A stretch of 64,000 nt of DNA from Planctomycetaceae bacterium. GTDB lineage: Bacteria; Planctomycetota; Planctomycetia; Planctomycetales; Planctomycetaceae. This document shows, piece by piece, positions 18,233 to 27,705 of this stretch (position 1 is the first letter of the stretch; every line of letters starts with the position of its first letter). Both the position numbers and the translations under genes were made by a program. Where the stretch lies: the NCBI GenBank assembly GCA_018699955.1, contig JABISG010000125.1, positions 1 to 64,000 of the forward strand, given 5' to 3'. The notes beneath the pieces were generated by a model. It saw only the letters and a list, made by a program, of their open reading frames with translations. It made no database searches and was not told where the DNA came from.

Positions 18233-19135
18233 ATGCCGATCCACTTGCCCGCACAGAACCGACGACAATTCCTGTTCACCGCAGGAGCAGGATTGGTTGC
18301 CTGTTCCACTGACGCCTTCGGCGGTGAAGTCGATGGCGACCTTGTCTACCTGCTGAACGACACGCACATCGGTGAGAAACACCCGCCCAACTCAGCGGTC
18401 CCCAGTCATCTTCGTCTGGCCGTGGACGAATTGGTGGGGCTGAAACGCAAGCCGGCCTGTGTGCTGATCAACGGCGACCTTGCCCTCAAAGATGGCCAAC
18501 CGGGCGACTATCGTCATTTTGCAAAGCTCATCGCGCCGATGCGCAAGGCCAAACTCGACGTGCATCTGACACTTGGCAACCACGACAACCGCCGAGTGTT
18601 CTACGACGTGATGAAAGAAGAACGCCCCAAAGCCCCGCCGGTTGAGTCGCGTCACATTTCGGTGATCAAGACGCGTTTCGCAAACTTCTTTCTGCTCGAT
18701 TCACTGAAAAAGACGATGGTCACACAGGGTACGATTGGCGCGAAACAGCGGGCGTGGCTGGCACGAGCGCTCGATGCCCATTCGTCGAAGCCGGCAATCA
18801 TTGTCACACATCACAATCCACGCCTCGGAGGCGATCCACTGCATTTTCCCGGCGGGCTGATTGACTCACAAGAACTGTGGAAGATTCTTGCATCACGTCG
18901 GCACGTGAAGGCGTACATCCACGGACACATCCACGACCGCGGTGTTGCCCAGCACAAAGGAATTCACATCATCAACACGCCGGCCACTTCCTATGTGGCT
19001 GACCGCAAACTTTCGACGACCGGTTGGACAACGGCCCGCCTGACGGCCGACGGCGTCATGCTGACAACGCGCACGACCGATCCAAAGCATTCGTGGAACG
19101 GCGAGTCGAAGACATTGGCGTGGCGAAATGGATAA
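18233..19135 (+). CDS. Tat-exported calcineurin-like metallophosphoesterase
   Basis: The 300-residue protein begins with a twin-arginine signal (NRRQFLF at 9-15, then a hydrophobic AGAGLVA), so it is exported folded, as expected for an enzyme loaded with metal in the cytoplasm. The metal-site motifs occur in order: DTH (D43, H45), NGD, LGNHD, a lone H in THHNP, and GHIHDRG. This is the set of class III phosphodiesterases such as CpdA; phosphodiester or phosphomonoester substrates are both possible. The start codon is ATG 18233. The 270 bases between it and the divergent fused hydrolase gene should hold both promoters. Confidence 0.9.
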   Translation: MPIHLPAQNRRQFLFTAGAGLVACSTDAFGGEVDGDLVYLLNDTHIGEKHPPNSAVPSHLRLAVDELVGLKRKPACVLINGDLALKDGQPGDYRHFAKLIAPMRKAKLDVHLTLGNHDNRRVFYDVMKEERPKAPPVESRHISVIKTRFANFFLLDSLKKTMVTQGTIGAKQRAWLARALDAHSSKPAIIVTHHNPRLGGDPLHFPGGLIDSQELWKILASRRHVKAYIHGHIHDRGVAQHKGIHIINTPATSYVADRKLSTTGWTTARLTADGVMLTTRTTDPKHSWNGESKTLAWRNG

Positions 19136-19424
19136 CAGGGTCCGTGTTTTTTCGAGTCCAGCGAAGTCAAACGGTTGGTCGGCGCATAGAATTCATGCAT
19201 ACCGTGAACCTTTTTCTTGTTCCTGCGTCTACTCCGCTGTCAGCCAAATGATGATCGACGCACGGGAAGGCAATCCTCCGGGATTGAAAAACATGCAATC
19301 CACACGACACAACACGAAGCAGGATTTGCTCGGTCGCGGCGATCTCGCCAGCGGCAAGGCGAATACGCTGAGTTCGTATCCGCTTCGCTTGTGACATTGG
19401 GTGCGTTGTTGGTTGTCCTGCAAT
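19136..19424. other. Untranslated region before a terminator; no gene seen
   Basis: I find no convincing coding frame here. Because an intrinsic terminator oriented rightwards follows at 19425, the stretch is either a long 3' untranslated region of the metallophosphoesterase or holds a small RNA. Confidence 0.35.
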
Positions 19425-19453
19425 ACCCGGTGTCACGACGGCATCGGGTTTTT
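19425..19453 (+). terminator. Intrinsic terminator before the tRNA cluster
   Basis: ACCCGGTG (19425-19432) pairs with CATCGGGT (19442-19449) with one G-U pair, around a 9-base loop, and the stem runs into five T. It ends rightward transcription just six bases before tRNA-Lys. Confidence 0.7.
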
Positions 19454-19458
19454 AATTT

Positions 19459-19531
19459 GGGATCGAGGTGTTAGCGGCAGCATCCCCGGCTCTTAACCGG
19501 GCGGGTCTGGGTTCGAGCCCCAGCGATCCTA
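19459..19531 (+). tRNA. tRNA-Lys (anticodon CTT)
   Basis: The acceptor arms GGGATCG/CGATCCT pair with a G-U at the first position. The anticodon stem CCCGG/CCGGG holds the loop CTCTTAA, giving anticodon CTT. The T stem CTGGG/CCCAG holds TTCGAGC. The discriminator is A and no CCA is encoded. Confidence 0.93.
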
Positions 19532-19567
19532 CTGAAAAAGTTGAGGGCTGAGAGCCTAAGCTGTTTC

Positions 19568-19652
19568 GGAAGTCATCCGGCTGGATGAGGAACCTGTCTT
19601 GAAAACAGGTGGTTGCTTCGGTGACTTGTGAGTTCGAGTCTCACGGCTTCCG
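19568..19652 (+). tRNA. tRNA-Ser (anticodon TGA)
   Basis: The acceptor arms GGAAGTC and GGCTTCC pair with one T-G. The anticodon stem CCTGT/ACAGG holds CTTGAAA, giving anticodon TGA. A long variable arm closed around CTTCGG marks it as a class II tRNA, as expected for serine. The discriminator is G; no CCA is encoded. Confidence 0.93.
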
Positions 19653-19722
19653 CTCGGGAACGATGAATTATGAACGCAGAGTGATCAACCCGTTCATCCT
19701 TCCAAATTCCTCGTTCAACTTC

Positions 19723-19795
19723 GGTCCTGTGGCCTAGCGGCGAAGGCAGTTCCCTTACAAGGAAACGATCGGTGGTTCGAGTCCACCCAGGACTA
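19723..19795 (+). tRNA. tRNA-Val (anticodon TAC)
   Basis: The acceptor arms GGTCCTG/CAGGACT pair with a leading G-U. The anticodon loop CTTACAA gives anticodon TAC. The T arm is GGTGG, TTCGAGT, CCACC. One pair at the outer end of the anticodon stem is mismatched. No CCA is encoded. Confidence 0.92.
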
Positions 19796-19828
19796 CTTGA
19801 TTAGGTCTCAATAAGAGAAGAAGCAGGC

Positions 19829-20023
19829 ATGACCGATCAAAACCGATTTCTGCGCAGGCTGAAACGGCAAATCAAGCGGGACGGCAATCGGAAGCGGCGG
19901 CGCTACCTGAAAAACGTCGATGCGCCTCCGTGTGATTTCAACTTTGGACGTGATCGTACTGATGTTATGAACGAAGCAACGCCCGGATACGCCAACCGAC
20001 AGACCGGCTCGGTTCGGGACTAA
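19829..20023 (+). CDS. Small basic conserved-type hypothetical protein
   Basis: A 64-residue frame starts at ATG 19829, 33 bases after tRNA-Val. The N-terminal half is strongly basic (FLRRLKRQIKRDGNRKRRR), the C-terminal half mixed and ends GSVRD. A purine-rich AGAAGAAGCAGG precedes the start. The composition suggests binding to RNA or to acidic partners, but I do not recognise a domain. It may be co-transcribed with the tRNA genes. It converges with a DUF1501 gene whose stop is 27 bases away. Short length leaves real doubt. Confidence 0.6.
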   Translation: MTDQNRFLRRLKRQIKRDGNRKRRRYLKNVDAPPCDFNFGRDRTDVMNEATPGYANRQTGSVRD

Positions 20024-20050
20024 AACGAAAATCGCCGACCGTCTGCTCGC

Positions 20051-21460
20051 TTATGCGAACAATTCGTGAACGACCCGACCTTCCACATCGGTCAAACGGA
20101 AGTCGCGACCGCTGTAGCGGAACGTGAGCTTTTCGTGGTCGAGGCCCATCAGGTGCAGGATTGAGGCGTGCAGGTCGTGGACGTGGACTTTGTTTTCGAC
20201 TGCCGCGAATCCAAAGTCGTCGGTGGCACCGTATGTCATTCCACCCTTAATTCCGCCACCGGCCAGCCACATCGAAAAACCGTGATGGTTGTGGTCGCGT
20301 CCGTTGCCGTTTTCGGCGACCGGTGTTCTGCCAAACTCGCCGCCCCAGACGATTAGCGTGTCCTTCAACAGATCGCGCTGTTTCAGATCTTTGATCAACG
20401 CGGCAATCGGCTGATCCACGTTCTTCGCTTTGTCTGCGTGGGCTTTAATGTTTCCGTGGTCGTCCCACGGCTGACCGTTGCCGTAATACACCTGCACCAT
20501 TCTCACGCCGCTTTCGACGAGCCGCCGGGCAGCCAGACAACCGTTGGCAAACTGTCCTGTGCCATACGATTCCCGCGTTTGTTTCGTTTCCTTCTTCAGG
20601 TCGAAAACTTCTTGCGCCTCGGACTGCATCCGAAAGGCCATCTCCATCGACTCGATTCGGGCTTCGAGGCGATTGTCCTGACCGCCGCGTTTCTCGAGAT
20701 GCAACTCGTTCATTTTCTTTAAGAGATCAAGCTGCCGCCTTTGGCCACGGCTTGTGAGATACGGGTTGCTGATGTTGCGAATCACCTTTTTCGGATCGAC
20801 GCTGTTTGCGTGGTTAATGTGCGTTCCCTGAAAAATTCCGGGGAGAAAACTGTTGCTCCACAACTGCGGTCCAACGACCGGCTTCCCCGGACACAACACA
20901 ACGTAGCCGGGAAGGTTTTGATTCTCGGTTCCCAGTCCGTACAGCAACCAGGAACCCATCGCGGGCCGGGTGGGTTGAGTCTCGCCGCTGTTCATCATCA
21001 GCAGCGATGGTTCGTGGTTAGGAATGTTGGTGTGCATCGATCGGATGACGCAGATGTCATCGATGCACGATCCGACGTTCGGAAACAGATCGCTGACCTC
21101 GATGCCCGACTCTCCGTACTTTTTGAATTTGAACGGTGACATGAGCAGGCCACCGGTTTTTCGTTCGGTCTTGAGGTCGGCTGAAGGGGGGCGTTTTCCG
21201 TTGAACTTTTCGAGCGCGGGTTTTGGATCGAACGTATCGACCTGCGACGGTCCACCGTTCATAAAGAGATGGATGATATGTTTTGCTCGGGGTGCAAAGT
21301 GAGCAGATTTTGGAGCCAGTGGGCTGGACGATTCCGCACCGCTTGCCAGCGAGCCGTCCTGGGCGAGAAGGCCGGCAAGGCCGAGTACTCCCAATCCGGT
21401 GCCCATGCGTTGCAGAGATTCGCGGCGAGTCATTCCGTATCGTTGTAATTCGGAGTTCAT
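20051..21460 (-). CDS. DUF1501 protein with twin-arginine signal
   Basis: The 469-residue protein starts at ATG 21460. Residues 12-35 form a Tat-like signal (TRRESLQRMG then GLGVLGLAGLL). The body is a DUF1501 (PF07394) domain, related in fold to sulfatases and alkaline phosphatases: FMNGGPSQVDTFDPKP near the N-terminus, GEFGRTP and DHNHHGFSMWLAGGG near the C-terminus. The latter stretches supply the Asp and His expected of metal binding. It follows the PSD1 cytochrome gene by 63 bases on the same strand, the standard planctomycete pair. The biochemical role is not established; the Tat signal implies folding, perhaps with a metal, before export. Confidence 0.93.
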   Translation of the reverse strand: MNSELQRYGMTRRESLQRMGTGLGVLGLAGLLAQDGSLASGAESSSPLAPKSAHFAPRAKHIIHLFMNGGPSQVDTFDPKPALEKFNGKRPPSADLKTERKTGGLLMSPFKFKKYGESGIEVSDLFPNVGSCIDDICVIRSMHTNIPNHEPSLLMMNSGETQPTRPAMGSWLLYGLGTENQNLPGYVVLCPGKPVVGPQLWSNSFLPGIFQGTHINHANSVDPKKVIRNISNPYLTSRGQRRQLDLLKKMNELHLEKRGGQDNRLEARIESMEMAFRMQSEAQEVFDLKKETKQTRESYGTGQFANGCLAARRLVESGVRMVQVYYGNGQPWDDHGNIKAHADKAKNVDQPIAALIKDLKQRDLLKDTLIVWGGEFGRTPVAENGNGRDHNHHGFSMWLAGGGIKGGMTYGATDDFGFAAVENKVHVHDLHASILHLMGLDHEKLTFRYSGRDFRLTDVEGRVVHELFA

Positions 21461-21523
21461 GTTGATTCTTTGAATTCGGGGTGTTCGATCGATGTGTTGC
21501 GGGCGACTGTCTAGTCGCGTTTT

Positions 21524-24500
21524 TTAATCGAGGTACATGAACTCGTTGCTGCCCAGTAGCACCTGGGCATAGCTTTGCCACAGCGTCAACTTGCTTTGTG
21601 GATCGACTTCACCGTCGAGGTAGGCCAAACCGATTTCGATTTCGACGTCGGATGCCGGTCGGCCATAGGCGAGCATAAAGGCGCGTTGAATTCGAGCCTC
21701 GTTACCCTCGGCGACTTCCTTGTGAAGTCGTGCGGAAAATGCCTTCGCCTGCTCGACCATAAACGGGCTATTCAGCACGAAGAGCTGCTGCTGCGGCACG
21801 GTCGTCTCACTTCGCTTGGAACTTGTGATATTGGCGTCGGGGAAGTCGAACAGCCGCAGCAGGCTATCCAGTTCGTGGCGGCTGACCTTCGCGTACACCG
21901 TTCGGCGAACATTGTTGGCGTCGGCCAGATTTGTTGACGGACCTCCCAGCGTGCGGTCGAGCCGGCCGGAAACGTCGAGCAATGCATCACGCCAGGCTTC
22001 CACGTCCAGACGTCGTCGTGTCATTCTCCAGACAAATTGGTTATCTGCATCGATGTTGGAGTTGGACTCGTTTCGCGACGTGCCGAGCCGATAAGTTGAG
22101 GAGAGCATGATCTCGCGATGCAGTGTCTTGATCGACCAGCCCGATCCGATGAACCTCGCGGCGAGATAATTCAGCAGAGCGGGATGAGTTGGAGCGTCAC
22201 CCAGACTACCAAAGTTGCTGGGCGTGGCAACGATTCCACGACCGAAATGGTGTTGCCAGATTCGATTGACGAAGACTCGGGCAGTCAGCGGGTTATCGGC
22301 CTGGGTGATGGCTTCGGCCAGTTCCCGGCGACCGCTGCCTTTTGTGAAGTGGTCGCGTTTTTCTCCGGCAAGAATTCTCAGAAATCGTCGCGGCGCCACT
22401 TCGCGTTGTCTGGCGGGGTTGCCGCGTACGAAAACCTTCATGTCGGCAACATTGCCTTCCGCGTAGGAGTGAGCGATCGCGTACATTGCCGGGGCGGTCT
22501 TCTTTGCCTCTTCAAAGTCGGCTCGCAGCTTGATCAACTGTTCTTTCTTCTCTGCTGCCAGAAAGTTCTCAAGGTCGCCGTCGCTCACTGCGAGCGGACC
22601 ATCTTTGCCCAGCACGATGGACAGCAGATCCTTGCCGGGACTGATCGGGCCGTCAATCGGCTTCTCGGTGTAGACACTGAACTGCACGCTTGCCTGATCG
22701 CCACAGCCGCCCGCCTGATCCGACCCACTGTTGTCGAGGCCGCCGGTTGCTTTGAAGCGTTCATAGCCTTCGGGCAGGTCGTAGACGATCACGGTTGGAG
22801 CGTGCACGCCGATACCGTTTTCGTACTTTTTGCCGCCGACGCGAATTGGTTGGCCCTGGTAGTTGCGGTTGAGTTTTCCGCCGCCAAAGCCTTCCAGCGA
22901 CTTCCATTTGACTTCAGTTAATTTCAATTCGCCTTTCTTTCCGACTAGCCGCGGTGCGATCCAGTCGGCGTGATCACAACTTTTTCCGTTGCCACCGTCG
23001 GAGACAACGAGGAACAACTGCTTTGCTTCGCTGATATCGACGTCGATGCCGGCGGTTGGTCGAACTTTAGTGACGAGCGGCGTCACGAACCGCGGACTGC
23101 CCGGCTTGTGTGGCTTGTCTCCTACCACCTTGGCAAGGTTGGTCGTGGCGACTCCATCGCGAACATTCAGCATGCTCTCGATATGTTTCTGGAAATTACC
23201 AGCGACCTTCGACACGGCTTCCGGCACACTCGGCTGGCCGTCGGTACCGGGTGACTTTTCAAGTTTGAGTGCAAACCACGAATCGAGTTCGCCGACCTTT
23301 CCCTTCTGCTTCGCATCGAGAAATCCAATCCAGCGTTTCAGCAGGAATTCGTTAACTCCCGCCTTTTCTGCGAGTTTGGCAGTGTTTGTCGATTGACCGT
23401 TCACGGCGGCAACTCGGTGCACCCAGACCGTTTCAATATACTTTGAAATCTCGCCGACCTTTGATTCGGCGGCAGTTGCTTTCGCATCGGCCAGAAACTT
23501 CTTGATGTCGGCTTCGGTACTCTTAACTCGCTGTTGCCCCGCGTCGTACGACCTAATTTCTTCCGGCTTACACAGCGGCGCATTGTGTAATTTCGAACTG
23601 CGAAAGATGCCGGCGAGCGAGTAGTAATCCTGTGTCGGAATCGGGTCGAATTTGTGATCGTGGCAGCGGGCGCACGAAACCGTCAGTCCCAGGAAACCAC
23701 GCGTGAGCGTATCGACGCGGTCGTCGAGTTCGTCGGCTGCCGCCTTGGCCGCGTCGCTGTTCTTGTAATATTGCGCACCGAGACCAAAGTAACCGAGCGC
23801 GACGAGATGATCGAATGAGCCATCGGATTCAGGACCGATCAAGTCTCCCGCAATCTGCAATCGCACGAACTTGTCGTAGGGCATGTCTGAGTTAAAAGCG
23901 GCGACAACCCAGTCTCGATATCGGTAGCCATTGGTGTTCTTTCGGACGGCAAAAGTATGCGCCTGATCTTCGGCGTACCGTGCGACATCCAGCCAGTAGC
24001 GGCCCCACCGCTCTCCGTAGTGATCCGATCGAAGCAACCGGTCAATCACCTTCTCGAAAGCCGTTGGCGAGTCGTCCTTTAGAAAAGCAGCCACCTCTTC
24101 CGGAGTGGGCGGCAGTCCGATGAGGTCGAATGTCGCGCGGCGAATCAACTCTCGCTTTTCCGCCGGATCGACGGGCTGTAATTTCAACTGTTCCATTTTC
24201 GCGAGCGTGAAAAAGTCGATGGCATTCGTCGGCCAATCGGAACGCTGCACCTTCGGTAGCGCAGGTTTGACAATGGGTTGGTATGCCCAGTGCTTGCCGG
24301 CCTTCTCGAAGTCAATCGTCGATTTCGCGATGGCTTCTCCGCGGCGAGGGTCGGGGGCTCCCATCTCGATCCACTTGACGAAGTCCGCAATCACCGCATC
24401 GGGGAGCTTTCCCTTCGGCGGCATCTCAAAACCTTCATGCCGCAATGCGTCGATCAACAGGCTCTTGTCAACATCCTTTGGTACAACCGCCGCGCCGGTG

Positions 24501-24751
24501 TCTCCCCCCTTCAAACCTGCTTCACGTGTATCAAGCAGTAAACCGCCTTTGACATTCTTCGCCTTCGCCGAGTGGCATTCATAGCAGTGCTTCAGGAGCA
24601 CAGGCCGGATCTTCTTCTCGAAGAATTCGACGCCGGGCGTGTCGGTCGGCTTTTTTGCTTCGTTCTGGGCGAGGGCTGAACCTTGAGTCACCGCCAGCAG
24701 AACGGCGGCTGCCAGAGTTGCAAGTCGGAAATTCATACGGTGGGATTTCAT
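21524..24751 (-). CDS. Large PSCyt1-PSCyt2-PSD1 cytochrome with NPCBM-like insert
   Basis: A 1075-residue exported protein. The Sec signal ends near residue 28. PSCyt1 carries CYECH (C56-H60) for covalent haem. PSCyt2/DUF1549 follows (IDFFTLAKME, LIGLPPTPEEV, RWGRYWLDVARY) with a second haem motif CARCH at 360-364. Residues about 540-690 form an inserted beta domain (GVHAPTVIVYDLP, ENGIGVHA, SVQFSVYTE) resembling the NPCBM putative carbohydrate-binding module. PSD1/DUF1553 ends the protein (NPLTARVFVNRIWQHHFG, DFPDANITSSKR). The start is ATG 24751. The DUF1501 gene follows it. The family is typical of planctomycetes, but its redox partner and substrate are unknown. The insert suggests binding to a polysaccharide. 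Confidence 0.93.
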   Translation of the reverse strand: MKSHRMNFRLATLAAAVLLAVTQGSALAQNEAKKPTDTPGVEFFEKKIRPVLLKHCYECHSAKAKNVKGGLLLDTREAGLKGGDTGAAVVPKDVDKSLLIDALRHEGFEMPPKGKLPDAVIADFVKWIEMGAPDPRRGEAIAKSTIDFEKAGKHWAYQPIVKPALPKVQRSDWPTNAIDFFTLAKMEQLKLQPVDPAEKRELIRRATFDLIGLPPTPEEVAAFLKDDSPTAFEKVIDRLLRSDHYGERWGRYWLDVARYAEDQAHTFAVRKNTNGYRYRDWVVAAFNSDMPYDKFVRLQIAGDLIGPESDGSFDHLVALGYFGLGAQYYKNSDAAKAAADELDDRVDTLTRGFLGLTVSCARCHDHKFDPIPTQDYYSLAGIFRSSKLHNAPLCKPEEIRSYDAGQQRVKSTEADIKKFLADAKATAAESKVGEISKYIETVWVHRVAAVNGQSTNTAKLAEKAGVNEFLLKRWIGFLDAKQKGKVGELDSWFALKLEKSPGTDGQPSVPEAVSKVAGNFQKHIESMLNVRDGVATTNLAKVVGDKPHKPGSPRFVTPLVTKVRPTAGIDVDISEAKQLFLVVSDGGNGKSCDHADWIAPRLVGKKGELKLTEVKWKSLEGFGGGKLNRNYQGQPIRVGGKKYENGIGVHAPTVIVYDLPEGYERFKATGGLDNSGSDQAGGCGDQASVQFSVYTEKPIDGPISPGKDLLSIVLGKDGPLAVSDGDLENFLAAEKKEQLIKLRADFEEAKKTAPAMYAIAHSYAEGNVADMKVFVRGNPARQREVAPRRFLRILAGEKRDHFTKGSGRRELAEAITQADNPLTARVFVNRIWQHHFGRGIVATPSNFGSLGDAPTHPALLNYLAARFIGSGWSIKTLHREIMLSSTYRLGTSRNESNSNIDADNQFVWRMTRRRLDVEAWRDALLDVSGRLDRTLGGPSTNLADANNVRRTVYAKVSRHELDSLLRLFDFPDANITSSKRSETTVPQQQLFVLNSPFMVEQAKAFSARLHKEVAEGNEARIQRAFMLAYGRPASDVEIEIGLAYLDGEVDPQSKLTLWQSYAQVLLGSNEFMYLD

Positions 24752-25088
24752 AAATGAGGCGTGTTTATCGCGTTAGCAGGCGGGATCAACATTGTACCAT
24801 AGGAGTAGGTGTCCTCGTCCAGCGACTTTTCCTGCAACGATGTTCACTGGGTCGGACCGCATTTCACTTCCCAGGCCTTGCTTGGCTGGTTATTCCCAAC
24901 TTTCACGACCAAGACCCAGGTACGCCAGATCACCCCTTGAGCAACTTGCCCAGGAAGGTTGAGCCTGATTGTGGCTTGTCAGGCGACAAAAGTTTCTACG
25001 GGAGTCGATTGCAACACTCCGTCCGGGAATCGACTATAATGTCGGCTGGTTATTTCTGCGGAAAGTCAATCAGAATGGTTTGAAGATT
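24752..25088. promoter_or_regulatory. Divergent promoter region between two cytochrome operons
   Basis: The 337 bases lie between two large cytochrome genes read outward, so both promoters must sit here or just beyond. A perfect TATAAT occurs at 25035-25040, 48 bases before the rightward start, without a good -35 at the normal distance. No coding frame is supported. Confidence 0.45.
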
Positions 25089-27617
25089 ATGCGAATCGCG
25101 TACAAGGCGTCCATCGCCCTATTGCTATCGATTGTTCTGCCATCGTCTTTGCTGGCCGACGATTCTCTGTCGCTTCTGCGGTCGGCGTTCAAGTCGCATT
25201 GCAACAAATGCCACGGAAAAAGCAAAACGGTCGAGGGCAAGGTCAATCTATTGGCGTTGAAGTCGGGCGATGATCTGCTGGCGCAGCCGGAGTTACTCGA
25301 AGATTTGGTTGCGGCTCTTAAGGATCGCGAGATGCCGCCGGAAGACGAGCCGCCGCTTCCCGACGCGAAACGAAAGCAAATGGTTTCGCAACTTCAAACG
25401 CTGCTCGCCGAGGCATTGAAGACACAAGCGTTCGTCCCGACGCCCATCCGGCGGATGAATCGTTTTCAATACAACAACGCCGTCGTCGATCTGCTCGAGT
25501 TGGATCGCGACATCTTTCAACTCAACGAGCGATTGATGCGGCGGCGTCAGGATTATTTCCAGCCCGAGACCCGGAAGATGCCCCCCGTTGTTCGCGTCTC
25601 CAGTCGTCCGCTCGCCAAGGACATCGACAATCAGCGGCCCGAGGGATTCAACGGCGTCGCGGCTTTCCCGCAAGACAAACGGGCCGAACACGGATTCGAC
25701 AACCGTGCCGACCATCTGACGCTTTCGCCGTTGTTAATGGAATCGTTTCTTAAGTTGAGCCAAACGATTGTGGAGAGTTCCGACCTGAACCCGCAGGAAT
25801 GCCGAAGCTGGGATTGGCTGTTCGCCCCGCCGGGTAAGCCGGTCCGCAGTCTGGCCGAAGGTCGATTCGAGGCTGAACTGGCCGGCCAGATCAAACTTGT
25901 CGGGAGACCCAGGGGGCGGACTGTGCGGCAGGAAATGCAACGTTTTGGGAGCGACTGGAGCGGCAACGCGCAACTCGCTTGGCTCTGCCCGAAGCAGGGC
26001 GAGAAAATGACGTTGGCCTTCAAAGTGACAGAACCGGGTACCGGCCTTCGTTTGCGATTTACCAAAGCAACCGACTACGGAACGTTCGCGGTTTATCTTG
26101 ACGGTAAGAAGATCGACGAAACGATCGACCTGTACGACACGAAAGTTGGACGCACGGACTTCGACATTTCCACAACAATTGGGACCGGCTCGCACACGCT
26201 GCGATTCCAATGTGTGGGCAAGGATAAGAAGTCGCCGCGACACTTCTTCGGCCTCGATTTCGTCGAAGTCACAGGACGCAAGAAACTGCCGAAGACTGAC
26301 CCAGCGCCGCTTGCCGAAAGCGATGCGATACGGGCCAGAATCGAGAAGCTGCTCCGTCGCGCATTTCGTCGAAGGGTCGATCCCGAAACTATCGACCGAT
26401 TTGCGAAGTTTGCCGAAGGTCAGATTGCCTCGGGAGCATCATTTGAAAACACCATGCGCACCGTCGTTGGAGCGGTTCTCGCGATGCCGGAATTCCTCTA
26501 TTTCTATGAATCGCTCGAAGACAAGAAAGCAGCCGGCAAGAACCCAGGTCGCCAGCGGTTGAATGATTACGAATTGGCCTCGCGTCTTGCCCAGTTCTTC
26601 TGGAGTAGCATTCCCGATGACACGTTGCTCGACCTTGCCGAGTCGGGTCGACTGAGCGATCCCAAAACACTCGGCACGCAGATCAATCGGATGATGAATG
26701 ACGTCCGGTCGAGTCGATTCTGTGACAACTTTCCGGCTCAGTGGCTGCAACTGGATCGACTGGTCACATCGATCCCCGATCCGAAGAAGTTCTCGTATTT
26801 CTACTACCGCGGATACCGAACCAGTATTCATATGATGTCCGAGCCGCTGCTGCTGTTCGAGACGGTCTACATTGAAGATCGATCGATCATCGACCTGTTG
26901 GACCCGAAGTTCACCTGGCAGAGCAATATGCTCCGCCAGAATTACGAAGGCCAATCCAATTCGGGGCATGATGTCCAGGTGCAGGTGTTCCGGCGGGTTC
27001 CGTTGAACGATCCGCGTCGAGGCGGCGTGATTACCAACGCGGCGGTGATGACGATGACATCGACGCCGACCCGTACCCAGCCGATCACTCGTGGTGCCTG
27101 GATCAACGCGGTGATCTTCAACGACCCGCCCGAACCGCCGCCCGCCGACGTTCCGCCACTGCCGGAAGTCGATAGGGAAGAACTCGAAAAGCTCACAATT
27201 CGGGAACGCCTGGCGATTCATCGCAAGCGTGCCGACTGCGCCGCCTGCCACAACGAAATCGATCCGCTCGGCTTTGCGATGGAGAACTACGGCCCCACAG
27301 GTGTCTGGCGCGACAAGTACGAGAATGGCCGCGATGTCGACGTCAGCGGAAAATTGTTCAATCAATTTGAATTCAAGACGGTCATCGAATTCAAGCAACT
27401 GATTCTGAGAGAGAAACGACGGTTCATCCGCGGGTTCACTTCGCACCTTCTTTCTTATGCACTCGGTCGGGAACTCGGACCGGCCGATTCTCCCGCGTTG
27501 GACGAGATGACTGCGACAGCGATGACCGGCAAAGACCAATTGCGTGCAGTGCTGAAAAGCATCGCAATGAGCGAGCCGTTTCTTCATAAGAACATGCGAG
27601 GCCCCAAAGAAAAATAG
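25089..27617 (+). CDS. Large PSD3/PSD5/PSD4/PSCyt3/PSD2 cytochrome with jelly-roll-like insert
   Basis: An 842-residue exported protein; the Sec signal ends near residue 23. CNKCH (C38-H42) is the first haem site. PSD3/DUF1587 follows (RMNRFQYNNAVVDLL), then from about 265 to 400 an inserted beta-rich domain (GTGLRLRF, GTFAVYLDGKKID, GSHTLRFQC, FFGLDFVEV) like carbohydrate-binding jelly rolls. After it come PSD5/DUF1595 (LLRRAFRRRVD), PSD4/DUF1592 (LNDYELASRLAQFFWSS), PSCyt3/DUF1588 with CAACH at 717-721, and PSD2/DUF1585 at the end. ATG 25089 is fixed by the signal peptide; its ribosome site is weak. A DUF1552 gene follows 88 bases later. The function is unknown; two c-type haems are predicted. 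Confidence 0.92.
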   Translation: MRIAYKASIALLLSIVLPSSLLADDSLSLLRSAFKSHCNKCHGKSKTVEGKVNLLALKSGDDLLAQPELLEDLVAALKDREMPPEDEPPLPDAKRKQMVSQLQTLLAEALKTQAFVPTPIRRMNRFQYNNAVVDLLELDRDIFQLNERLMRRRQDYFQPETRKMPPVVRVSSRPLAKDIDNQRPEGFNGVAAFPQDKRAEHGFDNRADHLTLSPLLMESFLKLSQTIVESSDLNPQECRSWDWLFAPPGKPVRSLAEGRFEAELAGQIKLVGRPRGRTVRQEMQRFGSDWSGNAQLAWLCPKQGEKMTLAFKVTEPGTGLRLRFTKATDYGTFAVYLDGKKIDETIDLYDTKVGRTDFDISTTIGTGSHTLRFQCVGKDKKSPRHFFGLDFVEVTGRKKLPKTDPAPLAESDAIRARIEKLLRRAFRRRVDPETIDRFAKFAEGQIASGASFENTMRTVVGAVLAMPEFLYFYESLEDKKAAGKNPGRQRLNDYELASRLAQFFWSSIPDDTLLDLAESGRLSDPKTLGTQINRMMNDVRSSRFCDNFPAQWLQLDRLVTSIPDPKKFSYFYYRGYRTSIHMMSEPLLLFETVYIEDRSIIDLLDPKFTWQSNMLRQNYEGQSNSGHDVQVQVFRRVPLNDPRRGGVITNAAVMTMTSTPTRTQPITRGAWINAVIFNDPPEPPPADVPPLPEVDREELEKLTIRERLAIHRKRADCAACHNEIDPLGFAMENYGPTGVWRDKYENGRDVDVSGKLFNQFEFKTVIEFKQLILREKRRFIRGFTSHLLSYALGRELGPADSPALDEMTATAMTGKDQLRAVLKSIAMSEPFLHKNMRGPKEK

Positions 27618-27705
27618 CGACAGTCGCGAAGACTTTCTCAGGCGGAGACCGATAGAAACTCTTGACGACTTGCGCTACCTGAAACACAGATGCTGGAATG
27701 GAAGA

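Noticed and set aside
19425..19800. tRNA cluster as an integration site with mobile DNA
   Set aside because: No integrase gene and no direct repeat of a tRNA end were seen nearby; both sides hold ordinary planctomycete genes.
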